Shown: piece after piece, positions 42,818-51,643 of the stretch
Layout: the number at the start of each line of letters is the position of its first letter
Numbering within the stretch: position 1 is the first letter of the stretch
NCBI RefSeq assembly: GCF_000213805.1
Contig: NC_015556.1
Location: 1,798,001 to 1,862,000 of the forward strand
Source of the DNA: Pseudomonas fulva 12-X
GTDB lineage: Bacteria > Pseudomonadota > Gammaproteobacteria > Pseudomonadales > Pseudomonadaceae
Direction: 5' to 3'
Length of the DNA stretch: 64,000 nucleotides
Notes under the pieces: generated by a model
Told to the model about the DNA's origin: nothing
Seen by the model: the letters and a program-made list of their open reading frames with translations, nothing else
Database searches by the model: none
Program-made: the position numbers and the translations under genes

Positions 42818-43900
42818 ATGCGAATCCCCTGTGTGCTCATGCGCGGAGGTACCTCCAAAGGACCGGTTTTCCTGGCAAGCGACCTGCCTGAGTCGATTGA
42901 CGAGCGAAACGAAGTACTGCTGTCGGTCATGGGGGCAGGGCATGAACTGGAGATCGACGGTATCGGTGGCGGCAGCCCGCAAACCAGCAAGGTGGCCATC
43001 GTCAGCCCGTCCAGCCATCCGGATGCGGATGTCGACTACCTGTTCGTGCAGGTCATGGTGTCCCAGCGCCGTGTCGACACAGCGCCGAACTGCGGCAACA
43101 TGCTGTGCGCCGTTGGCCCGTTCGCCATTGAGCAGGGTCTGGTCAAGGCCGGCCCCACGACCACCGAAGTGCGTATTCGTAACCTCAACACCGGCACCTT
43201 CGTGTGCTCGAAAGTGCAGACTCCGGGCGGCATGGTGACCTACGCCGGCAATACCCGCATCGACGGCGTACCAGGCGTTGCCGCGCCCATCGAGCTGACC
43301 TTCCTGGACGCGGCGGGTAGCAAGACCGGCAAGCTGTTCCCCACCGGTAACACCCGCGACGTATTCGACGGCGTGGAGACCACCTGTATCGACATGGCCA
43401 TGCCCATGGTGCTGGTGCATGCTGAAGCCCTGGGCAAGACTGGCCAGGAATCGCCTGCCGAGCTGGACGCCGACAAGGCGTTTCTCGCCCGTCTCGAATC
43501 GATCCGCCTGCAGGCCGGTCTGGCCATGGGCCTGGGCGACGTCAGCGAAAAAGTCATTCCGAAGCCGGTCCTGCTGGCGCCTGCTTCGGCAGGTGGCACC
43601 ATTCAGGTCCGTTACTTCATGCCTCACAACTGTCATCGCGCCCTGGCGATCACCGGTTCGATCGGCCTGGCGACTGCCTGCGTCAGCCCGAGTACCGTGG
43701 CGGCCGACCTGCTGGGGCTCGATGACAATGCAGAGCGCCTGAGCCACGTACGCATCGAGCACCCCAGCGGGTCGATCGAAGTCGCCTTGGCGTACGTGGG
43801 TGAAAATGGCCAGACGATCCGCGCCTCCGTGGTGCGTACCGCCCGCCGGCTGTTTTCCGGAGAAGTGCACGCCCCGGAAGGGCAGCGTCTGGCCGGCTGA
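42818..43900 (+). CDS. PrpF/GalD-family isomerase (2)
   Basis: A 360-residue paralogue of the isomerase at 40178, with long identical blocks (GHELEIDGIGGGSPQTSKVAI, DTAPNCGNMLCAVGPFAIE, FMPHNCHRA). The likely catalytic residues K58 and C92 are conserved. The C-terminal third (ADLLGLDDNAERLSHVRIEH) diverges most. The ATG at 42818 has AGAGAGAAAG upstream; the extended in-frame start at 42794 is less likely. It is followed by a DctA-type symporter and a CitMHS transporter on the same strand, suggesting an inducible catabolic operon for an unsaturated tri- or dicarboxylate. Confidence 0.9.
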   Translation: MRIPCVLMRGGTSKGPVFLASDLPESIDERNEVLLSVMGAGHELEIDGIGGGSPQTSKVAIVSPSSHPDADVDYLFVQVMVSQRRVDTAPNCGNMLCAVGPFAIEQGLVKAGPTTTEVRIRNLNTGTFVCSKVQTPGGMVTYAGNTRIDGVPGVAAPIELTFLDAAGSKTGKLFPTGNTRDVFDGVETTCIDMAMPMVLVHAEALGKTGQESPAELDADKAFLARLESIRLQAGLAMGLGDVSEKVIPKPVLLAPASAGGTIQVRYFMPHNCHRALAITGSIGLATACVSPSTVAADLLGLDDNAERLSHVRIEHPSGSIEVALAYVGENGQTIRASVVRTARRLFSGEVHAPEGQRLAG

Positions 43901-43960
43901 ACCGCCGGCCGGCACGAAAATTTGCGCATCCGAACAATTTCTATAAATGGGTGATGCCTG

Positions 43961-45277
43961 ATGAAACTCGTCAGATCCTTGTATTTCCAGATCCTCTGCG
44001 CCGTACTGCTGGGCGTGATTGTCGGCCACTTCTGGGCGCAGCAAGCCACTGCGCTCAAACCGCTGGGTGATGCCTTCATCAAGCTGGTGAAGATGATGAT
44101 CGCGCCGGTGGTGTTCTGCACCATCGTCACCGGCATTGCCGGCATGACCGAGAAGAGCACGCTGGGCCGCCTGATGGGCAAGACCCTGGGTCTGTTCCTC
44201 GCCCTGACGGTGATCAGCCTGCTGATCGGCCTCTGTGCTGTATACCTGTTCCAGCCGGGCGTCGGCATGAATGTAGACCCCAGCAAGCTGAGTACAGAAG
44301 GCCTGTCCCAGTTCACCGCATCGGCTGCCAAGCTCGGCGTGGTCGAGTTCTTCATGCACATCATCCCCAACACCTTCATGGGCGCGTTCGCCGAAGGTGA
44401 GGTGCTGCCGGTGCTGTTCATCGCTGTGCTGTCGGGCTTCGCCCTGTCGTCGATCGGCGAAGCGGGCAAGCCGGTGCTCGATGTACTCGAAGCCGCTTCG
44501 AAGATGGTCTTCAAGATCTTTTCCTACCTGATGCGCTTCGCGCCCATCGGTGCCTTCGGGGCTATCGCCTTCACCGTCGGCCAGTACGGCATCACTTCGC
44601 TCGGCTCGCTGGCCAAGCTGATCATGACGCTGTACATCGCCTGTGCCTTCTTCGTCTTCGTGGTGCTCGGCGGCCTGTGCCGGATGTACGGCTTCAGCCT
44701 GTGGAAGCTGCTGCGATATTTGCGCGAAGAGTTCCTGGTAGTGCTCGGCACCTCGTCGACCGAGCCAGTGCTGCCGCGCATGCTGGAAAAGCTCCAGGCG
44801 CTCGGTTGCCGCAAATCGGTGGTCGGCCTGGTGCTGCCAACCGGTTACTCGTTCAACCTCGACGGCACCGCCATCTACCTGTCGCTGGCCGCGGTGTTCA
44901 TCGCCCAGGCCTGCAACATCGACCTGTCGCTGACCCAGGTCGTCACCATGCTGGCCGTCATGCTGCTGTCCTCCAAGGGCGCCGCCGGCGTGACTGGCAG
45001 CGGTTTCGTGGCACTGGCGTCGACTCTGTCGGTGATGCACGACCTGCCGCTGGCCGGTCTGGCGCTGTTGATCGGTATCGACCGTTTCATGTCCGAAGCC
45101 CGTGCACTGACCAGCCTGGCCAGCAACGCGGTAGCCACCGTGGTGGTGTCGCTCTCCGAAAACGCCTGTGACCGCCGCACGCTGCACGCCGTGCTCGACG
45201 AGCGTCCCCAGCCACCCGGCGGCGAGCAGCAGCCCGGCTGGCAGGCGGTTGCCCATCCGGAGTCGCCACTCAAGTAA
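43961..45277 (+). CDS. C4-dicarboxylate/cation symporter, DctA-like
   Basis: A 438-residue inner-membrane symporter of the glutamate/dicarboxylate (DAACS) family. Motifs: FIKLVKMMIAPVVFCTIVTGIA, VVLGTSSTEPVLPRMLEKL (the serine-rich re-entrant loop), PTGYSFNLDGTAIY and the late SSKGAAGVTGSGFVALA. These fit DctA of Pseudomonas, which imports succinate, fumarate and malate. The position between a PrpF-type isomerase and a CitMHS transporter suggests a role for a related unsaturated acid. It starts 60 bp after the isomerase stop. Confidence 0.92.
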   Translation: MKLVRSLYFQILCAVLLGVIVGHFWAQQATALKPLGDAFIKLVKMMIAPVVFCTIVTGIAGMTEKSTLGRLMGKTLGLFLALTVISLLIGLCAVYLFQPGVGMNVDPSKLSTEGLSQFTASAAKLGVVEFFMHIIPNTFMGAFAEGEVLPVLFIAVLSGFALSSIGEAGKPVLDVLEAASKMVFKIFSYLMRFAPIGAFGAIAFTVGQYGITSLGSLAKLIMTLYIACAFFVFVVLGGLCRMYGFSLWKLLRYLREEFLVVLGTSSTEPVLPRMLEKLQALGCRKSVVGLVLPTGYSFNLDGTAIYLSLAAVFIAQACNIDLSLTQVVTMLAVMLLSSKGAAGVTGSGFVALASTLSVMHDLPLAGLALLIGIDRFMSEARALTSLASNAVATVVVSLSENACDRRTLHAVLDERPQPPGGEQQPGWQAVAHPESPLK

Positions 45278-45361
45278 CGCGCCCCGCAACATTCTGCCGC
45301 GTCGGTCGTACCGGCGCGGCATCCGCTGTACGTCTCAATAACAATACAAGAGAGAATTCAG

Positions 45362-46666
45362 ATGCTCGCTCTACTCGGGTTGGCGATGGTGGTCGTGTTC
45401 ACCTACATGATCATGTCCAAACGCATGTCGCCCATCGTGGCACTCACCTTCATCCCCATCGTCTTCGCCATTGCCGGCGGTTTTGGCGACTCCACCGGCA
45501 AGATGATCCTCGACGGCCTGAAGATGGTCGCACCGTCGGCAGCGTTGCTGCTGTTCGCGATCCTGTTCTTCGGCCTGATGATCGACACCGGCCTGTTCGA
45601 TCCGCTGATCCGGGTGATCCTCCACAAGGTCAATGGCGACCCGGTGAAGATCGCCGTCGGTACCGCGCTGCTGTCGCTGACCGTGGCCTTGGACGGCGAC
45701 GGCACCACCACCTACATGATCACCTGCGCGGCGATGTTGCCGCTGTACCGGCGCATCGGCATGAACCCGATGATTCTCGCCACGGTATCGATGCTGTCGC
45801 TGAGCATCATGAGCGGCATGACGCCATGGGGCGGCCCGGCCACCCGGGCCATCGCCGCCCTGGGCCTGGATGCCTCCGACTACTTCATCCCACTGCTGCC
45901 AACCATGGCGGCCGGCGCCGCGTGCGTGGTGCTGATCGCCTACATGCTGGGGAGCAAGGAGCGTGCGCGCATCGGCAACACCGAGCTGCAGACCGGCGGA
46001 GGCGAGTGCTACATCAAGGAAATCCTCGGCGACCAGCCTTACAAGCGCCCGCGCTTCGTATGGATCAATCTGTTGCTGGTGGTGGCGGTGATGACCGCTC
46101 TGGTGATGGGCCTGGCCCACGCCGCGGTGCTGTTCCTGATCGGTTTCGTGGTCGCCCTGATGATCAACTACCCGCAACTCGACATTCAGAAAGAACGCAT
46201 CCTGGCTCACTCCGGCAATGCCATGACCGTGGTGCTGCTGGTGTTCGCCGCTGGCGTGTTCGCCGGCATCTTCTCGGGCACCAAGATGGTCGATGCGCTG
46301 GCCCAGAGCATCGTCGACATGATCCCGCCATCCTGGGGGCATCTGTTCCCGATGGTGGTGGCGATCACCAGCATGCCGCTGACCTTCGTGCTGTCCAACG
46401 ATGCCTACTATTTCGGCGTGGTGCCGATTCTGGCTAAGGCCGCCGCTGCCTATGGCATCAGCCCGCTGGAGATCGCCCGTGCGTCGATCCTCGGCCAGCC
46501 GGTACACCTGATGAGCCCGCTGGTGGCGTCCACGCTGCTGCTGGTCGGCATGGTCGACAAGGACATCGGCGACTTCCAGAAGGCTACGGTCAAGTGGGCG
46601 GTGCTGCTGTCCCTAGCCATCACCTTCGTGGCGGTGATCACCGGGGCGATTTCCTTCCTGGTCTGA
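45362..46666 (+). CDS. CitMHS-family citrate transporter
   Basis: A 434-residue membrane protein with about 11-12 hydrophobic segments. The CitMHS signatures LDGDGTTTYMITCAAMLPLYRRIGMNP (residues ~109-135) and MSGMTPWGGPATRAIAALGLD are present. Members import citrate complexed with divalent metal together with protons. It is the third transporter type in this region after Tct and DctA. A terminator follows at 46686. Confidence 0.92.
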   Translation: MLALLGLAMVVVFTYMIMSKRMSPIVALTFIPIVFAIAGGFGDSTGKMILDGLKMVAPSAALLLFAILFFGLMIDTGLFDPLIRVILHKVNGDPVKIAVGTALLSLTVALDGDGTTTYMITCAAMLPLYRRIGMNPMILATVSMLSLSIMSGMTPWGGPATRAIAALGLDASDYFIPLLPTMAAGAACVVLIAYMLGSKERARIGNTELQTGGGECYIKEILGDQPYKRPRFVWINLLLVVAVMTALVMGLAHAAVLFLIGFVVALMINYPQLDIQKERILAHSGNAMTVVLLVFAAGVFAGIFSGTKMVDALAQSIVDMIPPSWGHLFPMVVAITSMPLTFVLSNDAYYFGVVPILAKAAAAYGISPLEIARASILGQPVHLMSPLVASTLLLVGMVDKDIGDFQKATVKWAVLLSLAITFVAVITGAISFLV

Positions 46667-46685
46667 TCGATTGGCGTGCTACGCG

Positions 46686-46710
46686 ACGGCTGCCCTCTGG
46701 CAGCCGTTTT
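46686..46710 (+). terminator. Rho-independent terminator after the CitMHS gene
   Basis: ACGGCTGCC / GGCAGCCGT with loop CTCT, then TTTCGTTT, 20 bp after the stop at 46666. Confidence 0.85.
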
Positions 46711-46804
46711 CGTTTGTTGCCGCTCATCCGCCTGTCGGCAGGGGCGAACGGCAGGCCGCTTCGGTCAGTCGGTTGCATATCAATCACCGATCGGAGCGAA
46801 CGCG

Positions 46805-47116
46805 ATGTCCATATCTGATAAACACGGCAGCAGTAACGTCCAGGGTTGGGAGCGCGCGCTGTCCATCGGCAGCGGTATCGCCATGGCCCGCGGTGGCCTC
46901 AAGCGTGGCGGGGTGCTCGGGCTGGTTCGCGCGGCCTTCGGCGGCATGTTGGTGGCCCGCGGCCTGAGCGGCCACTGTCGGCTCAAGAGCATCATGGAGG
47001 ACGCCCGCTCGATGCGCCCCGAAGTGGACCGCATCACCGATACCGTGAGCCGCCTCGAGGGCGAGATCGCCGACAAGGTCAAACCAGTCGTCAAGAAGCT
47101 CAGTGACGGCGTCTGA
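46805..47116 (+). CDS. YgaP-like (DUF2892) small membrane protein
   Basis: A 103-residue protein. The centre (residues ~20-58, GSGIAMARGGLKRGGVLGLVRAAFGGMLVARGLSGHC) is a glycine-rich, weakly hydrophobic hairpin like the DUF2892/YgaP membrane domain. The C-terminus (60-103) is a charged helix. The start ATG at 46805 has GGAGCG upstream. The gene stands alone between two terminators. Function unknown; related proteins are found in stress-responsive contexts. Confidence 0.8.
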   Translation: MSISDKHGSSNVQGWERALSIGSGIAMARGGLKRGGVLGLVRAAFGGMLVARGLSGHCRLKSIMEDARSMRPEVDRITDTVSRLEGEIADKVKPVVKKLSDGV

Positions 47117-47132
47117 TACGCTGCGACTCTCG

Positions 47133-47162
47133 ACCGCCCCGCCTCATCGGGGCGGTTTCGTT
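47133..47162 (+). terminator. Terminator after the YgaP-like gene
   Basis: ACCGCCCCG / CGGGGCGGT with loop CCTCAT, then TTCGTTT, 17 bp after the stop. Confidence 0.82.
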
Positions 47163-47185
47163 TGCGCCATCGGCAAGGAGATTCC

Positions 47186-47512
47186 ATGAGCAATTCCTAC
47201 AGCGCCACCGCCCCGACGCCCGCCGAGGTACAGGCGATGCCCGGCCTGACCCTGATCGAATTCGGCACCGACTGGTGCGGCCATTGCCAGGCAGCTCAGC
47301 CGCTGCTGGCCAAGGTGCTGGCGGATTACCCGGAAGTGCGGCACTTGAAAATCGAGGACGGCAGCGGGCGGCCCCTGGGGCGTTCGTTTCGCGTCAAGCT
47401 GTGGCCGACCCTGGTGCTGCTGCGCGACGGCGTGGAGGTCACCCGTCTGGTAAGGCCGACCAACATCAGCGTGATCGAGGAGGCGCTGGAGCAGCTGGTC
47501 GGCGAGGGGTGA
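47186..47512 (+). CDS. Thioredoxin-family protein
   Basis: A 108-residue thioredoxin fold protein with the redox motif WCGHC (about residues 30-34), the cis-Pro in LWPTLVLLRDG and a typical C-terminal helix. There is no signal peptide, so it is cytoplasmic. The CGHC active site is more oxidising than that of thioredoxin (CGPC), which suggests a specialised reductase or stress role. The ATG at 47186 has AAGGAG 5 nt upstream. It stands alone between terminator 47133 and the next gene. Confidence 0.92.
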   Translation: MSNSYSATAPTPAEVQAMPGLTLIEFGTDWCGHCQAAQPLLAKVLADYPEVRHLKIEDGSGRPLGRSFRVKLWPTLVLLRDGVEVTRLVRPTNISVIEEALEQLVGEG

Positions 47513-47582
47513 GCTCGTCACTTTCCCTGAATTTTCCCGCTGTGGGGCGAGTCCACCAGATAGACCCACAGCGGAGACCATC

Positions 47583-48020
47583 ATGAGCACATCCAAGCAA
47601 TCGCCCACGCCCCAGGAGATCGACGACATGGAGGATCGCATGGGCTCGATCGAGCAGCTCGACTTCAGCGATCGCCAGGACGAGCGGGAAGGGCGCATCG
47701 GTGACCGTCGCCCCGATGACGAAGTGCAGCACGAATACCCGGACGAGCGCGTGCGTGAAGCCGGGTTGAGCGGCAGCGAAACCCTGCGCGAAGGTCGCCA
47801 CGAAGATGGTGTGAGTCAGGACGACCTGAGCCCGGAAACGCTCATCGACGACAGCGGCGCTCGTTCCCCACGCGAGCGCGGTGATGACAAGCCAGCCGAT
47901 CGCGACCTGAGCATCGTGAATGAAGGTGATATCGGTGCCGGGGAAGGGCTCGATGAAGAGGAGATGGCGCGCCGTCGTCCCCTCGATGGTGTGCCGTGGG
48001 ACGGCAAGCCGCAGCCTTGA
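47583..48020 (+). CDS. Acidic, probably disordered hypothetical protein
   Basis: A 145-residue protein very rich in Asp, Glu, Arg and Gly with hardly any hydrophobic core, so largely disordered. It begins MSTSKQSPTPQEIDDMEDRMGSI. Similar Pseudomonas proteins are sometimes labelled serine kinase/phosphatase, but no kinase or phosphatase motif is visible here and I do not support that name. The ATG at 47583 has AGCGGAGA upstream. A MITE-like repeat starts 3 bp after its stop codon. Confidence 0.82.
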   Translation: MSTSKQSPTPQEIDDMEDRMGSIEQLDFSDRQDEREGRIGDRRPDDEVQHEYPDERVREAGLSGSETLREGRHEDGVSQDDLSPETLIDDSGARSPRERGDDKPADRDLSIVNEGDIGAGEGLDEEEMARRRPLDGVPWDGKPQP

Positions 48021-48023
48021 GAA

Positions 48024-48157
48024 CCTGTTCGAAGTCTGCTGCGCGTCGGCACTGCGGCGTTGAAAACAGGTTCGGACTGCTCATTTACAGCTCGTAAACT
48101 CCGCGTCCTCGCCTGTTTTCGCCTTGCATTGCTCTAGCTCGCGAGCCTGTGAACAGG
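48024..48157 (-). repeat. 134 bp MITE-like repeat, copy 2 (inverted)
   Basis: The same element as 11781-11914 in opposite orientation and of equal length, bounded by CCTGTTC and GAACAGG. The interior blocks are conserved, but the terminal repeats have drifted more (CCTGTTCGAAGTCTGC at left, AGCCTGTGAACAGG at right). It begins 3 bp after the stop of the acidic protein gene and does not interrupt it. Confidence 0.88.
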
Positions 48158-48186
48158 CTCTGAGTCAATAAAGGCTGGAGTCAATC

Positions 48187-48217
48187 AAAGGCATGGCCAA
48201 CGGGCCATGCCTTTTTC
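48187..48217 (+). terminator. Terminator downstream of MITE copy 2
   Basis: A 12 bp stem, AAAGGCATGGCC / GGCCATGCCTTT, with loop AACG and a T-run (TTTTT). It ends transcripts coming from the acidic protein gene through the repeat, and insulates liuR. Confidence 0.88.
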
Positions 48218-48266
48218 GTTTCAGCTTGGCCAATCGTCGGTTGATTTGACTGCTTGCAATTGTGGG

Positions 48267-48282
48267 TTTACGTTTACGTAAA
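48267..48282. promoter_or_regulatory. LiuR operator
   Basis: TTTACGTTTACGTAAA: half-sites TTTACGT and ACGTAAA around a 2 bp centre, 26 bp before the liuR ATG. This fits the dyad expected for the MerR-type LiuR regulator of leucine/isovalerate catabolism. The 16 bp length fits binding by a MerR dimer between promoter elements; a TTGACT at 48246-48251 could be the -35 box. Confidence 0.75.
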
Positions 48283-48308
48283 GGTAATAATTGGCCGACT
48301 GCCCACTT

Positions 48309-48695
48309 ATGAGCATTTCCCACAGCATTTCCGATCTTGCCCAGGAGCTGGGCGTCACCACCCGCACCATTCGGTTCTACGAGGAGCAGGGCATGCTCGC
48401 GCCCGAACGGCGTGGCCAGGAGCGCATCTACAGCGCCCGTGACCGGGTGACGCTGATGCTGATCTTGCGTGGCAAGCGCATCGGTTTCTCCCTGGCCGAG
48501 TGCAAGGAGCTGATCGACCTCTACGATCCAGCCGGCGGCAACCGCAAGCAGCTCGACCACTTTCTGGAAAAGATCGCCGAGCGCCGCGAGCACCTGGCTC
48601 GTCAACTGCTCGACATCCAGCAGATGCAGCGCGAACTCGATACCGCCGAGCAGCGCTGCCGCAACGCCCTGAAGGACATTTCCGTGAGCGCCTGA
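48309..48695 (+). CDS. liuR: MerR-family regulator of the liu operon
   Basis: A 128-residue MerR regulator. The N-terminal HTH ISDLAQELGVTTRTIRFYEEQGMLAPERRGQERIYSARD (residues ~7-45) is classic. A long dimerisation helix follows (~80-115). No metal-binding Cys cluster is present at the C-terminus, consistent with LiuR rather than a metal sensor. The ATG at 48309 is preferred over an upstream in-frame start at 48291. It is the first gene of liuRABCDE, and the operator at 48267 indicates autoregulation. Confidence 0.93.
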   Translation: MSISHSISDLAQELGVTTRTIRFYEEQGMLAPERRGQERIYSARDRVTLMLILRGKRIGFSLAECKELIDLYDPAGGNRKQLDHFLEKIAERREHLARQLLDIQQMQRELDTAEQRCRNALKDISVSA

Positions 48696-48752
48696 ACCGT
48701 CGACACCGACCTTTCGACGCTTCCAACAAGTACAACAATGGAGAGTCGTTAC

Positions 48753-49934
48753 ATGAGCACCCTGCCAGGCCTGAATTTCTTCCTCGGTGAGGAAATCGAC
48801 ATGCTGCGCGACGCGGTCGCCGGCTTCGCTGCCAAGGAAATCGCCCCGCGCGCCGCCGAGGCCGACCGCACCGACCAGTTCCCCATGGACCTGTGGCGCA
48901 AGTTCGGCGACATGGGCCTGCTCGGCCTGACCGTCAGCGAGGAATACGGCGGCGCCGGCATGGGGTATCTCGCGCACATGGTCGCCATGGAGGAAATCTC
49001 CCGCGCCGCCGGCGGTATCGGTCTGTCCTACGGTGCCCACTCGAACCTCTGCGTGAACCAGATCAACCGCAACGGCAGCGACGAACAGAAGAGGCGCTTT
49101 CTGCCCAAGCTGATCAGCGGCGAGCATATCGGCGCCCTAGCCATGAGCGAGCCCAACGCCGGCTCCGATGTGGTGTCGATGAAGCTGCGCGCCGACCGCA
49201 AGGGCGATCACTACGTGCTCAACGGCAGCAAGATGTGGATCACCAACGGCCCTGATTGCGACGTGCTGGTGGTCTACGCCAAGACCGATCTGGCCGCCGG
49301 TGCCAAGGGCATGACCGCCTTCATTCTCGAGAAGGGCAGCAAGGGTTTCTCGGTGGCGCAGAAGCTCGACAAGCTCGGCATGCGCGGCTCGCACACAGGC
49401 GAGCTGGTGTTCCAGGATGTCGAGGTGCCGGCCGAGAACGTACTGGGCGGCGTTGGCGAAGGCGCGCGGGTGCTGATGAGTGGCCTGGATTATGAGCGCG
49501 CCGTGCTCTCCGGCGGGCCGCTGGGGTTGATGCAGGCCGCCATGGATGTGGTGGTGCCCTACGTTCACGACCGCAAGCAGTTCGGCCAGAGCATCGGCGA
49601 GTTCCAGCTCATCCAGGGCAAGCTCGCCGACATGTACACCACTCAGCAGGCTTGCCGCGCATACCTGTACGCCGTCGGTAAGCAGCTCGATGCGCTGGGC
49701 CGTGAGCACGTGCGCCAGGTGCGCAAGGACTGCGCCGGGGTGATTCTCTACGCCGCCGAGAAGGCCACCTGGCTGGCCGGCGAAGCGATTCAGATCCTCG
49801 GTGGCAACGGCTATATCAACGAGTTTTCGGTCGGCCGCCTGTGGCGCGACGCCAAGCTTTACGAGATCGGCGCCGGCACCAGCGAGATCCGCCGCATGCT
49901 GATCGGCCGCGAGCTGTTCAACGAAACGGCTTGA
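48753..49934 (+). CDS. liuA: Isovaleryl-CoA dehydrogenase
   Basis: A 393-residue acyl-CoA dehydrogenase. FAD/substrate motifs [20 protein letters not shown] and [18 protein letters not shown] are present. The catalytic Glu is in [16 protein letters not shown], on helix G as in isovaleryl-CoA dehydrogenase rather than near the C-terminus, and the family ending [34 protein letters not shown] is intact. It oxidises isovaleryl-CoA to 3-methylcrotonyl-CoA. The ATG at 48753 has GGAGAG about 8 nt upstream. liuB follows after an 82 bp spacer holding a strong hairpin. Confidence 0.96.
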   Translation: MSTLPGLNFFLGEEIDMLRDAVAGFAAKEIAPRAAEADRTDQFPMDLWRKFGDMGLLGLTVSEEYGGAGMGYLAHMVAMEEISRAAGGIGLSYGAHSNLCVNQINRNGSDEQKRRFLPKLISGEHIGALAMSEPNAGSDVVSMKLRADRKGDHYVLNGSKMWITNGPDCDVLVVYAKTDLAAGAKGMTAFILEKGSKGFSVAQKLDKLGMRGSHTGELVFQDVEVPAENVLGGVGEGARVLMSGLDYERAVLSGGPLGLMQAAMDVVVPYVHDRKQFGQSIGEFQLIQGKLADMYTTQQACRAYLYAVGKQLDALGREHVRQVRKDCAGVILYAAEKATWLAGEAIQILGGNGYINEFSVGRLWRDAKLYEIGAGTSEIRRMLIGRELFNETA

Positions 49935-49960
49935 TCGGAGCACCTCGTTTTCCTGTTTCA

Positions 49961-49998
49961 GGACACCGTTAACGCTCAGTGCGTTTTTAACGGTGTCC
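49961..49998. promoter_or_regulatory. Strong hairpin in the liuA-liuB spacer
   Basis: GGACACCGTTAA and TTAACGGTGTCC form a perfect 12 bp stem around a 14-base loop. No T-run follows, so it is not a standard terminator. It could stabilise the liuA transcript 3' end or lower expression of the downstream genes. Confidence 0.6.
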
Positions 49999-50016
49999 GT
50001 CAGTCGGAGCCGCACC

Positions 50017-51624
50017 ATGGCAACCCTGCACACGCAACTCAACACGCGTTCCAGCGAGTACGCCGCCAACCGCGAGGCGATGCTCGCTCAGGTCGATGAG
50101 CTACGCACCTTGTTGGCCCACACCCGCGAGGGCGGCGGTGCCAAGTCCCAGGAGCGGCACACCGCGAAGGGCAAGCTGCTGCCGCGCGAGCGCATCGACC
50201 GGCTGCTCGATCCCGGTTCGCCGTTCCTGGAAATCGGCGCGCTGGCTGCTTATCAGGTGTACGACGAAGAGGTCGCCGCCGCCGGGGTGATTGCCGGCAT
50301 CGGCCGGGTCGAGGGCGTCGAGTGCATGGTCATCGCCAATGACGCCACGGTGAAGGGCGGCAGCTACTACCCATTGACCGTCAAGAAGCACCTGCGCGCT
50401 CAGGCCATCGCCCTGGAAAACCGCCTGCCGTGCATCTATCTGGTGGATTCCGGTGGCGCCAACCTGCCGCGCCAGGACGAGGTATTTCCCGATCGCGAGC
50501 ACTTCGGACGGATTTTCTTCAACCAGGCCAACATGAGCGCCCAGGGCATCGCCCAGATCGCCGTGGTGATGGGCTCGTGCACCGCCGGCGGCGCTTACGT
50601 GCCGGCGATGAGCGACGAAACCATCATGGTGCGCGAGCAGGCGACCATCTTTCTCGCTGGCCCGCCGCTGGTGAAGGCCGCCACGGGTGAGGTGGTCAGC
50701 GCCGAGGAACTGGGCGGCGCCGATGTGCATTGCAAGACCAGCGGTGTGGCCGACCATTACGCCGAGAACGACGAACACGCCCTGGCCCTGGCGCGGCGCT
50801 GCGTGGCCAACCTCAACTGGCGCAAGCTCGGCCAGTTGCAAGTGCAAACGCCGCTGGCGCCGCGTCATGCCGCTGATGAGCTGTACGGGGTGATTCCCGC
50901 CGACGCCAAGCAGCCGTTCGACGTGCGCGAAGTGATCGCGCGGATCGTCGACGACTCGCAGTTCGATGAATTCAAGGCGCTGTTCGGCACCACCCTGGTG
51001 TGCGGCTTCGCCCATCTGCACGGCTACCCGATCGCCATCCTGGCCAACAATGGCATTCTGTTCGCCGAGGCTGCGCAGAAGGGCGCGCACTTCATCGAAC
51101 TGGCCTGCCAGCGAGGCATCCCGTTGCTGTTCCTGCAGAACATCACCGGCTTCATGGTCGGCAGGAAATACGAGGAGGGCGGCATCGCCAAGCACGGCGC
51201 CAAGCTGGTCACCGCGGTGGCCTGCGCCCGGGTGCCGAAGTTCACGGTGATCATCGGCGGCAGTTTCGGTGCCGGTAACTACGGCATGTGTGGCCGTGCC
51301 TACGATCCGCGGTTCCTGTGGATGTGGCCCAACGCGCGGATCGGCGTGATGGGCGCCCAGCAGGCCGCCGGTGTGCTGGTGCAGGTCAAGCATGAGCAGG
51401 CGCAGCGCGCCGGCCAGGTGTTTTCCGCCGAAGACGAGCAGCGCCTCAAACAGCCCATCGTCGAACAGTACGAGCGCCAGGCCCATGCCTTCTATTCCAG
51501 CGCACGACTGTGGGACGACGGCGTGATCGACCCGGCGCAAACTCGCGATGTGCTGGCCCTTGCGATTTCCGCCAGCCTCAATGCGCCCATCGAGCCGACG
51601 CGCTTCGGCGTGTTCCGTATGTAG
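50017..51624 (+). CDS. liuB: Methylcrotonyl-CoA carboxylase, carboxyltransferase (beta) subunit
   Basis: A 535-residue carboxyltransferase subunit. It shows [66 protein letters not shown] and the C-terminal [41 protein letters not shown], all characteristic of MCC-beta. It transfers the carboxyl group from biotin on LiuD to 3-methylcrotonyl-CoA. The ATG at 50017 has CGGAGC upstream, and the length equals known Pseudomonas LiuB. Confidence 0.97.
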   Translation: MATLHTQLNTRSSEYAANREAMLAQVDELRTLLAHTREGGGAKSQERHTAKGKLLPRERIDRLLDPGSPFLEIGALAAYQVYDEEVAAAGVIAGIGRVEGVECMVIANDATVKGGSYYPLTVKKHLRAQAIALENRLPCIYLVDSGGANLPRQDEVFPDREHFGRIFFNQANMSAQGIAQIAVVMGSCTAGGAYVPAMSDETIMVREQATIFLAGPPLVKAATGEVVSAEELGGADVHCKTSGVADHYAENDEHALALARRCVANLNWRKLGQLQVQTPLAPRHAADELYGVIPADAKQPFDVREVIARIVDDSQFDEFKALFGTTLVCGFAHLHGYPIAILANNGILFAEAAQKGAHFIELACQRGIPLLFLQNITGFMVGRKYEEGGIAKHGAKLVTAVACARVPKFTVIIGGSFGAGNYGMCGRAYDPRFLWMWPNARIGVMGAQQAAGVLVQVKHEQAQRAGQVFSAEDEQRLKQPIVEQYERQAHAFYSSARLWDDGVIDPAQTRDVLALAISASLNAPIEPTRFGVFRM

Positions 51625-51643
51625 CCCGGCCGAGGATCGAGCA

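Noticed and set aside
42773..45322. An 849-residue open frame on the minus strand opposite the second isomerase and DctA genes
   Set aside because: It mirrors two well-supported plus-strand genes. The His/Gln/Gly-rich translation is typical of antisense frames in GC-rich DNA.
47583..48020. Serine kinase/phosphatase label used for similar Pseudomonas proteins
   Set aside because: No kinase or phosphatase motif is present and the protein looks disordered.
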